A DNA stretch of 64,000 nt, from positions 186,001 to 250,000 of the forward strand of contig NZ_WNKF01000005.1 of NCBI RefSeq assembly GCF_010119225.1, written 5' to 3'. The notes under the pieces are model-generated. The model saw nothing but the letters and a program-made list of their open reading frames with translations, was not told the DNA's origin and searched no databases. The stretch is from Cyclobacterium roseum (GTDB lineage Bacteria; Bacteroidota; Bacteroidia; Cytophagales; Cyclobacteriaceae). Shown one piece after another: positions 54,341 through 63,343 of this stretch. Position numbers and translations under genes: made by a program. Every line of letters starts with the position of its first letter. The stretch's first letter is position 1.

Positions 54341-55450
54341 ATGAAAACAGAAACCATTGCCATCCACGGTGGAAACGCAGTCACGGATTCCCTGAAGCCG
54401 GTCATCCAGCCCATCACACTTTCCTCCACTTTCGAACATCAAGAGGAATCCATGCTTTATGGAAGGCTGGAAAATCCCAACCGAAAATCTCTGGAACGGG
54501 TTATGGCGGCACTCGAAAAAGGCCTGGACGCCGCTGCTTTTGCTTCCGGTAATGCTGCTGCCAACGCTGTTTTTCAAGCCTTACCTGCCGGATTTCACAT
54601 CATCGCCCCCGATGATATGTATCATGGTTTAAAATCCCTGCTAGAGACCGTTTATAAGGGCAAACTTAAAATTGACTTTATAAACCTTACCGATCCGGCA
54701 CTGGTAGAAAAAGCCATTACTGCCGACACCCGCCTTCTATGGATCGAAAGCCCTTCAAATCCTTTGCTGAAAATTTCAGACATCAATCGCCTTTCCGGTA
54801 TTGCTCATGCCAGGGGGCTTACTGTGCTAGTAGACAACACCTTTGCCAGCCCGATTTTCCAACAACCCTTGCTGGAAGGAGCCGATATGGTCATGCATAG
54901 CAACACGAAATACATCGGTGGCCATAGCGATATTATAGGAGGGATCTTAATTACGGGAGAAATAAATGACTTCTGGAAAGGGATCAAAACCGTTCAAAAA
55001 CTTGCCGGAGCAGTACCTTCTCCGTTTGACACCTACTTTCTCACGCGTAGTATCAAAACCTTAGCCTATCGCATGCAGGCCCATGCGGCAAATGCCGGAA
55101 CAATTGCCCGGTTTCTAGTCCAACATCCATCTGTCGAAACGGTTTATTACCCCGGGTTGGAAACACACAGCGGACATGCAGTAGCGCGGTCTCAGATGAA
55201 GGGGTTTGGGGGGATGTTATCGTTTGTAATCAAAGGCAATGCCAGGGCTGCAGATCGATTTATTGAAGAGCTACGCTATTTTACCAATGCTACTAGTCTT
55301 GGCGGCGTGGAAAGCCTTATCGAAAGGCGATCCAGGATTCAAGGAGTTAGCAAGGGAATTCCCGAGCAACTCATCCGGATGTCGGTAGGGTTGGAAAATG
55401 TGAATGATTTATTGGAAGACCTGGAAAAAGGACTGCAAATTTTACAATAG
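54341..55450 (+). CDS. Cys/Met metabolism PLP-dependent enzyme (cystathionine gamma-synthase/lyase type)
   Basis: The 369-residue protein has TIAIHGGN at the start, the PLP-site region FASGNAAANAVFQAL, YHGLKSLLE, LWIESPSNPLLKI, VDNTFASPIFQQPLLEGADM and the Schiff-base Lys in HSNTKYIGGHSD (about residue 195), ending with SLGGVESLIERRS and IRMSVGLENVNDLLEDL. These mark the trans-sulfuration family. Members form or cleave cystathionine, or make homocysteine from O-acetylhomoserine; the exact reaction cannot be decided from sequence. Its stop lies 3 bases before the stop of the converging bactofilin gene. Confidence 0.9.
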   Translation: MKTETIAIHGGNAVTDSLKPVIQPITLSSTFEHQEESMLYGRLENPNRKSLERVMAALEKGLDAAAFASGNAAANAVFQALPAGFHIIAPDDMYHGLKSLLETVYKGKLKIDFINLTDPALVEKAITADTRLLWIESPSNPLLKISDINRLSGIAHARGLTVLVDNTFASPIFQQPLLEGADMVMHSNTKYIGGHSDIIGGILITGEINDFWKGIKTVQKLAGAVPSPFDTYFLTRSIKTLAYRMQAHAANAGTIARFLVQHPSVETVYYPGLETHSGHAVARSQMKGFGGMLSFVIKGNARAADRFIEELRYFTNATSLGGVESLIERRSRIQGVSKGIPEQLIRMSVGLENVNDLLEDLEKGLQILQ

Positions 55451-55453
55451 CGA

Positions 55454-55900
55454 CTATTGATTCATTTTTATCAATTCCTGGGTTGATTTTGCCTCATCCC
55501 GGTCCTTTTTTGCCGTTCCATTCTCTTTTTGGGACGTGCTTTTTTTGAATTTTGAAAGCGTTACTTCCATATCCGCACCAGCCTCGATTTCTATTTTTTC
55601 GGAGTATACCACCCCTTTCATTTTTGCCTCTGCCGAGAACCGGGCCAGCCCCTGTATATGGAGATCTCCAAAAACCTCTCCCATGACACATATCTCCGAA
55701 CCATGGATATCTCCCAGCACTCTTCCTGAAACACCTACGATCACTTTCTTTTTGGTAATTACATTTCCGGTAATATCCCCTTCAATCCGGATATCACTGG
55801 TTGCCTCAATATTCCCCTTTATATTCAAACCAGGGGCAAATACTGATGTTGAGCTAGCCATTTCCATTTCTTCCTGAATTTTTCGTTCCTTGGTCCACAT
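55454..55900 (-). CDS. Bactofilin family cytoskeletal protein
   Basis: The 148-residue protein has a polymer-forming beta-helix core (about 22-115) with repeats such as SVFAPGLNIKGNIEATSDI, IEGDITGNVITKKKVIVG, GRVLGDIHGSEICVMGEVFG and MKGVVYSEKIEIEAGADME. The N-terminal tail is short and charged, and the C-terminus is a disordered Lys/Glu-rich tail. Bactofilins polymerise without nucleotide and position cell-wall or envelope proteins. The gene ends 3 bases from the converging PLP enzyme gene and has no terminator of its own. Confidence 0.92.
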   Translation of the reverse strand: MWTKERKIQEEMEMASSTSVFAPGLNIKGNIEATSDIRIEGDITGNVITKKKVIVGVSGRVLGDIHGSEICVMGEVFGDLHIQGLARFSAEAKMKGVVYSEKIEIEAGADMEVTLSKFKKSTSQKENGTAKKDRDEAKSTQELIKMNQ

Positions 55901-56042
55901 AAAATCAACAACTATTATTTCCGCTATAATCTATTTTTAAGGAGGAGATCGTTAAGATGCAAAGGTTCAGATTACCAAACAAATATACGGAAATGACCTG
56001 CGAAATTCCTAACGGCCAGGTCGAAATCAAACGACAGGTAGC

Positions 56043-57581
56043 TTATCCAGCCCACCCATCCCGGTCCAGACTTCGGTACTGGATTGCTTCGGCCAGGTGC
56101 TCAACCTTGATGTCATCGGTACCCGCCAGGTCGGCTATGGTTCTCGAAACTTTCAGAATACGATCATACGCCCTTGCGGATAAGCCCAGCCGCTCCATAG
56201 CAGTCTTCAATAAGGTCTTTCCGGCTTGATTTATTTTACAAACCTCCTTTACCGTATGGGAAGGCATCATGGCATTGCAGAAAACCTCCGGACTGTCGGT
56301 AAATCGATTAAGTTGCCGTTCCCTGGCCAGCGAAACCCGCTGCCGGATCGACTTACTCGCCTCTGACTTCCCGTCAGAAGTCATTTCCTCAAAATTTACC
56401 GGCGTCACTTCCACGTGAAGGTCTATGCGGTCCAGCAACGGGCCACTCACCCGGTTGAGGTATTTCTGTACCACCCCTGGTCCACACACACACTCTTTGT
56501 CTGGATGGTTATAATACCCACAGGGGCAGGGATTCATACTGGCTACCAACATAAAATTAGCAGGGAAATCCACCGAAATTTTAGCCCGTGAAATGGTCAC
56601 CCTTCGTTCCTCCAATGGCTGCCGCATTACTTCCAGTACCGTACGTTTAAATTCCGGCAATTCATCCAAAAACAAAACGCCGTTATGGGAAAGGGATATT
56701 TCTCCCGGTTGGGGGTTTCCCCCTCCTCCCACCAGGGCTACATCGCTTATCGTATGGTGAGGGGAGCGAAAAGGCCGCTGTGCCACCAGGGAAGCTTCCG
56801 CTCCCAACCTCCCTGCGACGGAATGGATTTTGGTTGTCTCCAGCGCCTCTTGTAAACTTAAGGGAGGCAAAATGGATGGCAATCGTTTCGCTAACATGGT
56901 TTTACCAGCACCAGGCGGTCCGATCATAATGACATTGTGCCCGCCCGCAGCGGCTATTTCCATGGCTCGCTTGATATTTTCCTGACCCTGAACGTCCGCA
57001 AAGTCAAAGGCATACTCCTCCAGGGAGTTAAAAAATATATTTCGGGTATCGGTTACCAGCGGTGGGATCTCCTGCTTGCCTTCCAAAAAATGAATCGCCT
57101 CCTGCAGGGTTTCCACCCCAATGATATCCAGCTTATTTACAATAGCCGCTTCTTTGGCATTCTCCTTCGGCAATATAAATCCCTTGAAGCCTCGTTTTCT
57201 TGCTTCAATGGCAATGGGCAACACCCCTTTTATCGTTCGCAATCTCCCATCCAACGAAAGCTCTCCCATGATCACATAGTCCTCCAATGCCGGAAACACT
57301 GCCTGTTCGGAGCCTTGCACGATCCCCATGGCAATGGGAAGGTCGTAAGAAGAACCTTCCTTCCGGATATCAGCAGGGGCCAGGTTGATGACCACTTTTT
57401 GTCGCGGCATGCGATACCCAAAATACTTCAGGGAGGATTCCACTCGCTGCTGGCTCTCTTTGACGGCACTATCAGGAAGCCCTACCATATAAAAACTGGT
57501 GCCCTGGCCTACGTTTACCTCTATGGTGATTAATTTTGCATCTACTCCCGATACTGCACTTCCAAAAGTTTTAGCTACCAT
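56043..57581 (-). CDS. YifB/ComM family Mg-chelatase-like AAA+ ATPase
   Basis: The 512-residue protein has an N-terminal Lon-protease-like S5-fold (about 1-170, YMVGLPDSAVKESQQRVESS). The AAA+ domain has Walker A GPPGAGKTMLAKRL near 220 and Walker B LFLDELPEF, then VTISRAKISVDFPANFML and a Cys-rich insertion NPCPCGYYNHPDKECVCG that may bind zinc. The C-terminal domain has GLSARAYDRILKVSRTIADL. ComM homologues act as branch-migration helicases in natural transformation and homologous recombination. It is transcribed after the ABC exporter and a small membrane gene. Confidence 0.94.
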   Translation of the reverse strand: MVAKTFGSAVSGVDAKLITIEVNVGQGTSFYMVGLPDSAVKESQQRVESSLKYFGYRMPRQKVVINLAPADIRKEGSSYDLPIAMGIVQGSEQAVFPALEDYVIMGELSLDGRLRTIKGVLPIAIEARKRGFKGFILPKENAKEAAIVNKLDIIGVETLQEAIHFLEGKQEIPPLVTDTRNIFFNSLEEYAFDFADVQGQENIKRAMEIAAAGGHNVIMIGPPGAGKTMLAKRLPSILPPLSLQEALETTKIHSVAGRLGAEASLVAQRPFRSPHHTISDVALVGGGGNPQPGEISLSHNGVLFLDELPEFKRTVLEVMRQPLEERRVTISRAKISVDFPANFMLVASMNPCPCGYYNHPDKECVCGPGVVQKYLNRVSGPLLDRIDLHVEVTPVNFEEMTSDGKSEASKSIRQRVSLARERQLNRFTDSPEVFCNAMMPSHTVKEVCKINQAGKTLLKTAMERLGLSARAYDRILKVSRTIADLAGTDDIKVEHLAEAIQYRSLDRDGWAG

Positions 57582-57635
57582 ATTTCCTATGTGAAATGAA
57601 AAAACACAAACTGCCTCATGGTAAAATAGGCCCCA

Positions 57636-57989
57636 CTATTTAAAATTTTCCCTGGGCTTTATAGAAGAAGAATCCTTATCCTCAGGCTGTTCCTCAATTT
57701 TCTTATCCATTTGCCCCATTTTCACGCCTCTTTCCAGGTCAAAAACCATGGCTTTCAACTCTTTTTTCTCCTGATCCGTTTTTTTAATCTTGCTTTCCAG
57801 GCTACTTGAAAGTGCCCAACCTGCGCCCCAGGTAATCAAATAAAGAACCAAACCGGCAAGAAACCAGGAAACCACTTCTCCTGCCTCAGGACTTCCTCCC
57901 CACATCTTGTCATAGGTCAGAAAATAAACCAGTCCAAGCCCGAAAAACAAGGCGGTTAAAAGCTGAAAGATATTATTTACTTTTTTCAT
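57636..57989 (-). CDS. Small membrane protein with coiled-coil tail
   Basis: The protein has about 117 residues from MKKVNNIFQLL; an in-frame ATG at 58016 would add nine residues (MLTNPIRTP). Two transmembrane helices (about 8-25 and 41-61, separated by a short polar loop KMWGGSPEAGEVV) are followed by a highly charged coiled-coil region and a Lys/Glu/Pro-rich tail. I know of no named family. It sits 33 bases after the ABC exporter gene and upstream of the YifB gene on the same strand. Confidence 0.7.
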   Translation of the reverse strand: MKKVNNIFQLLTALFFGLGLVYFLTYDKMWGGSPEAGEVVSWFLAGLVLYLITWGAGWALSSSLESKIKKTDQEKKELKAMVFDLERGVKMGQMDKKIEEQPEDKDSSSIKPRENFK

Positions 57990-58022
57990 AGGAGTTCTTA
58001 TAGGGTTTGTTAACACAATATA

Positions 58023-59855
58023 CTAAACTGACTGCATTTGGGAAAGTTTCTTGTATAATCCATTCATTTCCATTAATTCCTCGTGGCTGCCACGCTCCAC
58101 GATCTGCCCTCCATCTATCACCAAAATTTCATCTGCATGCTGGATGGTGCTCAACCGATGGGCAATGACAAGTGAAGTCCGATTGGCCATTAGTTTTGCC
58201 AGCGCTTCCTGGACCAATCGTTCCGATTCGGAATCCAGTGCTGAAGTGGCCTCATCCAGGATTAAAATAGCCGGGTTCTTTAAAACAGCTCTGGCAATGC
58301 TCAGGCGCTGTCGCTGTCCACCGGATAATTTAGCTCCCCTTTCCCCGATATTCGTTTGATAGCCCTCCTCCAACTTCATGATAAAATCATGTGCATTGGC
58401 AATGGTAGCGGCCTTTTCTACCTTCTCCATAGAAACCCCCTCCATCCCAAAAGCGATGTTTTGGTACACCGAATCATTAAAAAGAATGGATTCCTGGGTA
58501 ACAATCCCCATGTGATGCCGCAGGTCTGAAATTTTCAGATATTTGATGTCTTGCCCGTCAATTTTTATCAATCCCTCTGTAGGATCATAAAACCGGGGCA
58601 GCAAATCCGCAAGCGTTGATTTTCCACCTCCTGAAGGACCGACCAGCGCGATGGTCTTTCCCTTTTTAAGTTCAAAATCTATTCCTTTCAATACTGGTGT
58701 TTCCTGATAGGCAAAACCCACATTTTGAAACACCACGCCCTCTCTAAACTGCGACAGGGATATGGCATCCGGAGCTTCCTGGATTTCTGGTTTTGCATCG
58801 ACCACATCAAATATCCGTCTTGCCGAGGCTAAGCCCCGCTGAATACTGCTGAGTGCCCTCGATATTTCCTTCGCCGGATTCAGCACCTGCGTAAATAAAA
58901 TGATGTAGGCAATGAACTCACTCGCGCTCAGGCTGGACGTGTTGGTTAAAACCAAATTACCTCCGTATAAGAGAATCCCCGCCACGACCGTTACGCCCAA
59001 AAATTGGCTGATCGGAGAGGCCAGTTCGTACTTTCGAGCCATGGATACGTTTACCCTGGCATAATAATCCGTCTCTGCCTCAAACTTCTGGTGAACAAAT
59101 TTCCGGGCACCAAAGGCCTTTACCACCCGCATACCTCCAATGGTTTCGTCCAGAATATTGACGATTCTTCCCAGGGATTCCTGACTCTGCACGGCCGATT
59201 TTTTCAATCGTTTGGTTACATAACCAATGATTGCTCCGGAAACAGGAATCAGCAGGATGGTAAACAAGGTCAGTTGCACGGACATGAAAAATAATACGGC
59301 AAAATAGAGAATGACCGTTACGGGTTCCTTGAATACCACTCTCAGCGACTGCACAATGCTGTTTTCTACTTCCTGAATATCATTGGTCATCTTAGAAATG
59401 AGGTCTCCTTTCCTTTCCGTAGAAAAATACCCCAGGTGCATTCGGCTAACTGCAGTGAATATCCGAACGCGCATTCCCTGGATGATATCGGCTCTTACTT
59501 TGGCTAAAACCACGCCCGACAGGTAAGCAAAAAGGTTGCTCAGAAATACGGATACGACGATTATTACACATACGTATACCAGGGTGCCGAATTTGCCATA
59601 AGCGTTGGCTATCTCCAGGAAAAAATGGTTAAACAGGTGCATAAAATAATGAATGGAAAAGGAAAATTCCGGCTTTTCACTGTAGGCCTGCAACTCTTCC
59701 GGCCCCACTTGCTCAAAAATGACATCAAAAAGAGGCTTTAGCAGGGTGAAATTCAGCAGCCCAAATACAATCGCCAGAAACGCATATGCCACATATTGAG
59801 GGAAATACCGCCTGTAAGGTCGGGCATAGGCAAGTATACGCAGATAAGTTTCCAT
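58023..59855 (-). CDS. ABC exporter half-transporter (MsbA-like)
   Basis: The 610-residue fusion has a transmembrane domain (about 20-340) and an ATPase domain (about 365-605) with Walker A GPSGGGKSTLADL, Q-loop IVTQESILFND, signature LSGGQRQRLSIARA, Walker B ILILDEATSALD and H-loop IAHRLST. The coupling-helix region YFSTERKGDLISKMTNDIQEV is typical of MsbA. In Bacteroidota this type probably flips lipid A or phospholipid. It is distinct from the exporter at 51160-52935, with a classical signature here. Confidence 0.93.
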   Translation of the reverse strand: METYLRILAYARPYRRYFPQYVAYAFLAIVFGLLNFTLLKPLFDVIFEQVGPEELQAYSEKPEFSFSIHYFMHLFNHFFLEIANAYGKFGTLVYVCVIIVVSVFLSNLFAYLSGVVLAKVRADIIQGMRVRIFTAVSRMHLGYFSTERKGDLISKMTNDIQEVENSIVQSLRVVFKEPVTVILYFAVLFFMSVQLTLFTILLIPVSGAIIGYVTKRLKKSAVQSQESLGRIVNILDETIGGMRVVKAFGARKFVHQKFEAETDYYARVNVSMARKYELASPISQFLGVTVVAGILLYGGNLVLTNTSSLSASEFIAYIILFTQVLNPAKEISRALSSIQRGLASARRIFDVVDAKPEIQEAPDAISLSQFREGVVFQNVGFAYQETPVLKGIDFELKKGKTIALVGPSGGGKSTLADLLPRFYDPTEGLIKIDGQDIKYLKISDLRHHMGIVTQESILFNDSVYQNIAFGMEGVSMEKVEKAATIANAHDFIMKLEEGYQTNIGERGAKLSGGQRQRLSIARAVLKNPAILILDEATSALDSESERLVQEALAKLMANRTSLVIAHRLSTIQHADEILVIDGGQIVERGSHEELMEMNGLYKKLSQMQSV

Positions 59856-59930
59856 AAAAGCTTATTTCAATAAAGGGCGCAATTTACAATTTTTTACCGG
59901 GTATAGGACCTAGGGTATCTTCTACGCTTC

Positions 59931-61601
59931 CTAAAAATGTGGATCAAACCGGCTCCTATTCCATCGCAGAGCCAACTGGGAAAATACCGCATCTGAAGCA
60001 GGAAACACCCCCCCTGAATCCTGACGCAACGTTTGAGACAAATCCAGAAACAGATTGTGGCGAAGCATGTAGGAAGCCCTAAGGGTATACATGCGAGTAT
60101 GCGTTTTCTCTCCTTGTCCAATGACATTTCCAAACAGGGAGGTACTATTGTCAAGTCTGCTTTTTAAAATATCTCCTCCGTAATTATCCGCAGGTGCCGG
60201 ATCCTTTCCTTGCATCTGGAAGAGAAAAGTTCCGTTCACACTGAGTCTGGGCAAGGGCCGGTACCGGCCCAGTAGGATCAACTCCCGGAAATTGGCTCCC
60301 TGTGGATGAGTAAGGGGAATCCGGTAGTTGGTATATGACTGGTAATCAAACTTTTCCTGAAACGTATACGGTCGGGCCTGATTGTACTCCAGCTGCACAT
60401 CCAGATTATCAATGCCCGCTACCGATACGTAGTTTAACCCAAGTTGGAATCCATGCTTGTTCCGGCTGGACCCCTTACCTGAAATACCGAAAAACTCATT
60501 AAAAACAAACTCGTCCAAAACAAATTGTCCATAGAGCTGCCATCCGTTAGCCGGATGCCATTTGAAATCCGTACCGACCATGACCTTATCCGGGGTGCCT
60601 AACTGATGCTCCACCCAGCGGTAAAAAATCAAGGGATTGAGGTAATTCCAATCCATCTGGTTGGCCATTACCGACTCGAATATACCCAGGTTAAATTTCT
60701 GGCTCAGATTAACTCCCAACCGGTGAAAGGAAAACCATTTTTGGGGGTACCGGCCATCTGTCGGGAAACCACCGGCGGTGAGGATATCTGCGGTAAGCTG
60801 CCCCCAGAGATTAGTGAAATTCACAGGGCCTATTTGGGTATTCAGTTTTAAAAAAACAAAGGGATTTGAAAAATCTGAAAGCACAAAAGAGCGGAACCCC
60901 TGTCCTATAAAATGGCTATCATGCCCAAAATGAACCTGAATATGCCGGGTGGCATTGAAATTAACCTGGCCCCGCGCCGAAAAAAAGCTATAGCCATTAT
61001 CCCCGTACCGTTTCCAAAATCCCTGTTCGGGTATCGCCCCGTGTTGCTGAACGTATCGCTTGATCCAGGAAGGAAAAACCAAATCAGTGGTCGTAAGCAG
61101 GGTCTGAAATCCAATTTTTTTGTCAATGCTTCCTCTGACGGTGACCCCTCGGGTATTGCGGAATCGCAGATCATCCTCCCCTTGCTCTATTCCCCCCTGA
61201 AAATAAATCACCGGATTGATATGAACATCCCATGCATCATCTTTGTAGGAGTAAAAATCTGCAGGTCGCTGGTAAATTTTACGCCTTTCATTTTGTGGAG
61301 CGTAAGTAAGGGTATCTGAGGTATACTCCCAGCTATCCTGTAGCAGGTAAGAAATGGTAAAGGCATCAACTGAGCTTAGGGATCCGGCTGAATCCTGGTA
61401 TTTTTGCAAAAAGTCCACTACCTCCTTTCTGTGGAAGGGCTTTACTCCGGTATGGAATTCTTTAGCAAAAAACCCCTGTTTGATTTCCAGGCGTTCGATA
61501 AGTTGATAATAATCCCGATCATAAGGCAGCAAGGGACTTTGGGCCTGAATTGCTGGCAATTGGAAAAATGCGAGGAAAAAACTAAAAAAAAGCACTCTCA
61601 T
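59931..61601 (-). CDS. Wzi/RemB-like outer-membrane beta-barrel protein
   Basis: The protein has about 556 residues from ATG at 61601, where a normal signal peptide begins (MRVLFFSFFLAFFQLPAIQA); a frame start 72 bases upstream adds a non-hydrophobic extension. A periplasmic helical region (DRDYYQLIERLEIKQGFF) is followed by many amphipathic strands. The segment HVQVHFGHDSHFIGQGFRS-like (QVHFGHDSHFIGQGFRSFVL) and SDFSNPFVFLKLNTQIGPV match the Wzi capsule-anchoring family and the related gliding protein RemB. It may hold surface polysaccharide or support surface motility. It is monocistronic. Confidence 0.75.
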   Translation of the reverse strand: MRVLFFSFFLAFFQLPAIQAQSPLLPYDRDYYQLIERLEIKQGFFAKEFHTGVKPFHRKEVVDFLQKYQDSAGSLSSVDAFTISYLLQDSWEYTSDTLTYAPQNERRKIYQRPADFYSYKDDAWDVHINPVIYFQGGIEQGEDDLRFRNTRGVTVRGSIDKKIGFQTLLTTTDLVFPSWIKRYVQQHGAIPEQGFWKRYGDNGYSFFSARGQVNFNATRHIQVHFGHDSHFIGQGFRSFVLSDFSNPFVFLKLNTQIGPVNFTNLWGQLTADILTAGGFPTDGRYPQKWFSFHRLGVNLSQKFNLGIFESVMANQMDWNYLNPLIFYRWVEHQLGTPDKVMVGTDFKWHPANGWQLYGQFVLDEFVFNEFFGISGKGSSRNKHGFQLGLNYVSVAGIDNLDVQLEYNQARPYTFQEKFDYQSYTNYRIPLTHPQGANFRELILLGRYRPLPRLSVNGTFLFQMQGKDPAPADNYGGDILKSRLDNSTSLFGNVIGQGEKTHTRMYTLRASYMLRHNLFLDLSQTLRQDSGGVFPASDAVFSQLALRWNRSRFDPHF

Positions 61602-61811
61602 AAAAGTAATCGTTTGGTTTACTACCTGGTTTCGACGGACAAAATCCTTCAAATCGAGCTCCCTCACAAGCAACTGATTAGCTGAATGGTTCGGTTTTGG
61701 CTTAAAATTAAGGAAGTATTTTATATTTGAAAGAGAATGTTTTGGAGAAAATTATAAAAAGGGGTAAATTTGTGCCTCAATTTGAAGAAGAAGAAAATAA
61801 CAGGCTATACA

Positions 61812-62057
61812 ATGAAAAAAGAAATTCATCCCAATTACAGAGAAGTAGTATTTCTTGATACTTCCAGCGATTATAAATTCATGACCAAATCCACCATCGA
61901 GACCGGTGAAACCATCACCTGGGAAGATGGCAACGATTATCCTCTGGTAAAAGTAGAGGTAAGTTCTGCTTCGCATCCTTTTTACACTGGTAAGAAAATG
62001 TTGCTGGATACTGCCGGACGGGTGGAGAAATTCAACAGAAGGTACAAGAAAAAATAA
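61812..62057 (+). CDS. rpmE2: 50S ribosomal protein L31, type B
   Basis: The protein has 81 residues from ATG at 61812 ([19 protein letters not shown]); an upstream frame start at 61770 gives an unlikely basic extension. It has [21 protein letters not shown] and the Lys/Arg-rich end of type B L31. It lacks the CxxC zinc motifs of type A, so it is the zinc-independent form, used on the large ribosomal subunit. It ends at a terminator. Confidence 0.96.
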   Translation: MKKEIHPNYREVVFLDTSSDYKFMTKSTIETGETITWEDGNDYPLVKVEVSSASHPFYTGKKMLLDTAGRVEKFNRRYKKK

Positions 62058-62082
62058 TTATTTCAGGATATCGCCTGAGAAT

Positions 62083-62118
62083 AAGTCTATCGGAAGCTTT
62101 ATTCCGGTAGACTTTTTT
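62083..62118 (+). terminator. Rho-independent terminator after rpmE2
   Basis: AAGTCTATCGGAA (62083-62095) and TTCCGGTAGACTT (62102-62114) form a 13-bp stem with one G-U wobble and a 6-base loop, followed by a T run. It stops only 12 bases before the next start codon, so the downstream gene needs its own start signal or readthrough. Confidence 0.85.
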
Positions 62119-62125
62119 ATTTTTG
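62118..62125 (+). promoter_or_regulatory. -7 box match directly in front of the GlmU-family start codon
   Basis: TATTTTTG fits the Bacteroidota -7 consensus TAnnTTTG and lies 4 bases before the ATG at 62130. A start at the usual distance would be at or next to the ATG. No TTTG/TTG at a proper -33 position was found, so the call is weak. Confidence 0.35.
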
Positions 62126-62129
62126 TGGT

Positions 62130-63332
62130 ATGGATCATATCATGTTGTTTGATGACCCCAGAAGCAGGGGCAATCTTTTGCCTTTTACTTTTACCCGACC
62201 GGTAGCGGACCTTCGGATTGGGATTTTAAAAATCAGCGAAAAGTGGCAACACCATTTGCAGGCAAAACAGGTAGGACACTTCACACAGGATTATTTGCAA
62301 ACTAAATTTCCTGCCTTGACGGTTCCCTCCCTTTACCTAAACGGAGCCGTATGTCCCGATGAGGATTTGTTGGCCGCCGTGGTTGAGCTTAAAAACAACG
62401 AATCCCTCTGGCAACAGGACACCCTATTGGCGACCTATCTGGAAAAACCCGAGCAATTTCAGCCGGATCACCTGCCGAATAAGAAAAAAGTGCTTTTTGA
62501 GAAGGACGTTCGGGTGATCACCCGGAACTGGCATATTTTTCAATTCAATGGCAGTGAAATTCAGAAGGATTTTGACTTACTGACTAAAAGGCGGGTTTCC
62601 TGGGGAACAGACGACCCCCATACGCACCTCTATAACGAGCCCAATATCTTCATTGAAAAAGGAGCAAAGGTCAGGGCATCCGTTCTCAATGCCAGCAATG
62701 GCCCCATCTACATTGGAAAAAATGCTCAAATAATGGAAGGTTGTCTGATCCGGGGACCTTTCGCCCTAGGAGAGGGTGCTACGTTAAGCATGGGAGCCAA
62801 GATTCGGGAAAATACGACGGTAGGCCCTAAATGTAAAGTGGGTGGAGAGGTATCCAATGTAGTCTTCATGGGGCATAGCAACAAGGCCCACGATGGTTAT
62901 ATGGGCAATAGTGTGGTGGGAGAATGGTGTAATTTCGGTGCCAATACCGTCGTTTCAAACCTTAAAAACAATCACATGCCTGTCAAAGTATGGGATTATA
63001 CCAAAGGTGGATTCGCCGACACAGGACTCCAGTTTTGTGGGTCCATGATAGCGGACCATGTTAAATTGGGTATTGGCACTACGCTGAACACCGGAACAAT
63101 CATCGGGGTCGGAGCCAATTTATTTGGGGAGGGATTTCCCAGAAAGTTTGTTTCCTCCTTTGCCTGGGGAGGGTCCGCGGGCTTCAGCACATTCAAACTG
63201 ATGCGGTTTGAGGAGACCGCGCAAAAAGCCATGGCATTTAAAGGAATGGAGTTTGATGAAAGCGAGCGATCCATCCTACAGCGGGTATTTGAACTTACCC
63301 GGCCTTACCGCATCTGGGACAAAGAATTTTAA
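62130..63332 (+). CDS. GlmU-family sugar nucleotidyltransferase/acyltransferase-like protein
   Basis: The 400-residue protein has an N-terminal nucleotidyltransferase-like part starting MLFDDPRSRGNLLPFTFTRP, whose glycine-rich pattern differs from classical GlmU. A left-handed beta-helix follows (about 185-335): NIFIEKGAKVRASVLNASN, PIYIGKNAQIMEGCLIRG, TLSMGAKIRENTTVGP, NVVFMGHSNKAHDGYMGNSV and GIGTTLNTGTIIGVGANLFG. This architecture is the Bacteroidota GlmU family, thought to make or modify UDP-GlcNAc. It starts without a Shine-Dalgarno sequence directly after the rpmE2 terminator. Confidence 0.88.
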   Translation: MDHIMLFDDPRSRGNLLPFTFTRPVADLRIGILKISEKWQHHLQAKQVGHFTQDYLQTKFPALTVPSLYLNGAVCPDEDLLAAVVELKNNESLWQQDTLLATYLEKPEQFQPDHLPNKKKVLFEKDVRVITRNWHIFQFNGSEIQKDFDLLTKRRVSWGTDDPHTHLYNEPNIFIEKGAKVRASVLNASNGPIYIGKNAQIMEGCLIRGPFALGEGATLSMGAKIRENTTVGPKCKVGGEVSNVVFMGHSNKAHDGYMGNSVVGEWCNFGANTVVSNLKNNHMPVKVWDYTKGGFADTGLQFCGSMIADHVKLGIGTTLNTGTIIGVGANLFGEGFPRKFVSSFAWGGSAGFSTFKLMRFEETAQKAMAFKGMEFDESERSILQRVFELTRPYRIWDKEF

Positions 63333-63343
63333 CTCAAAAAACC

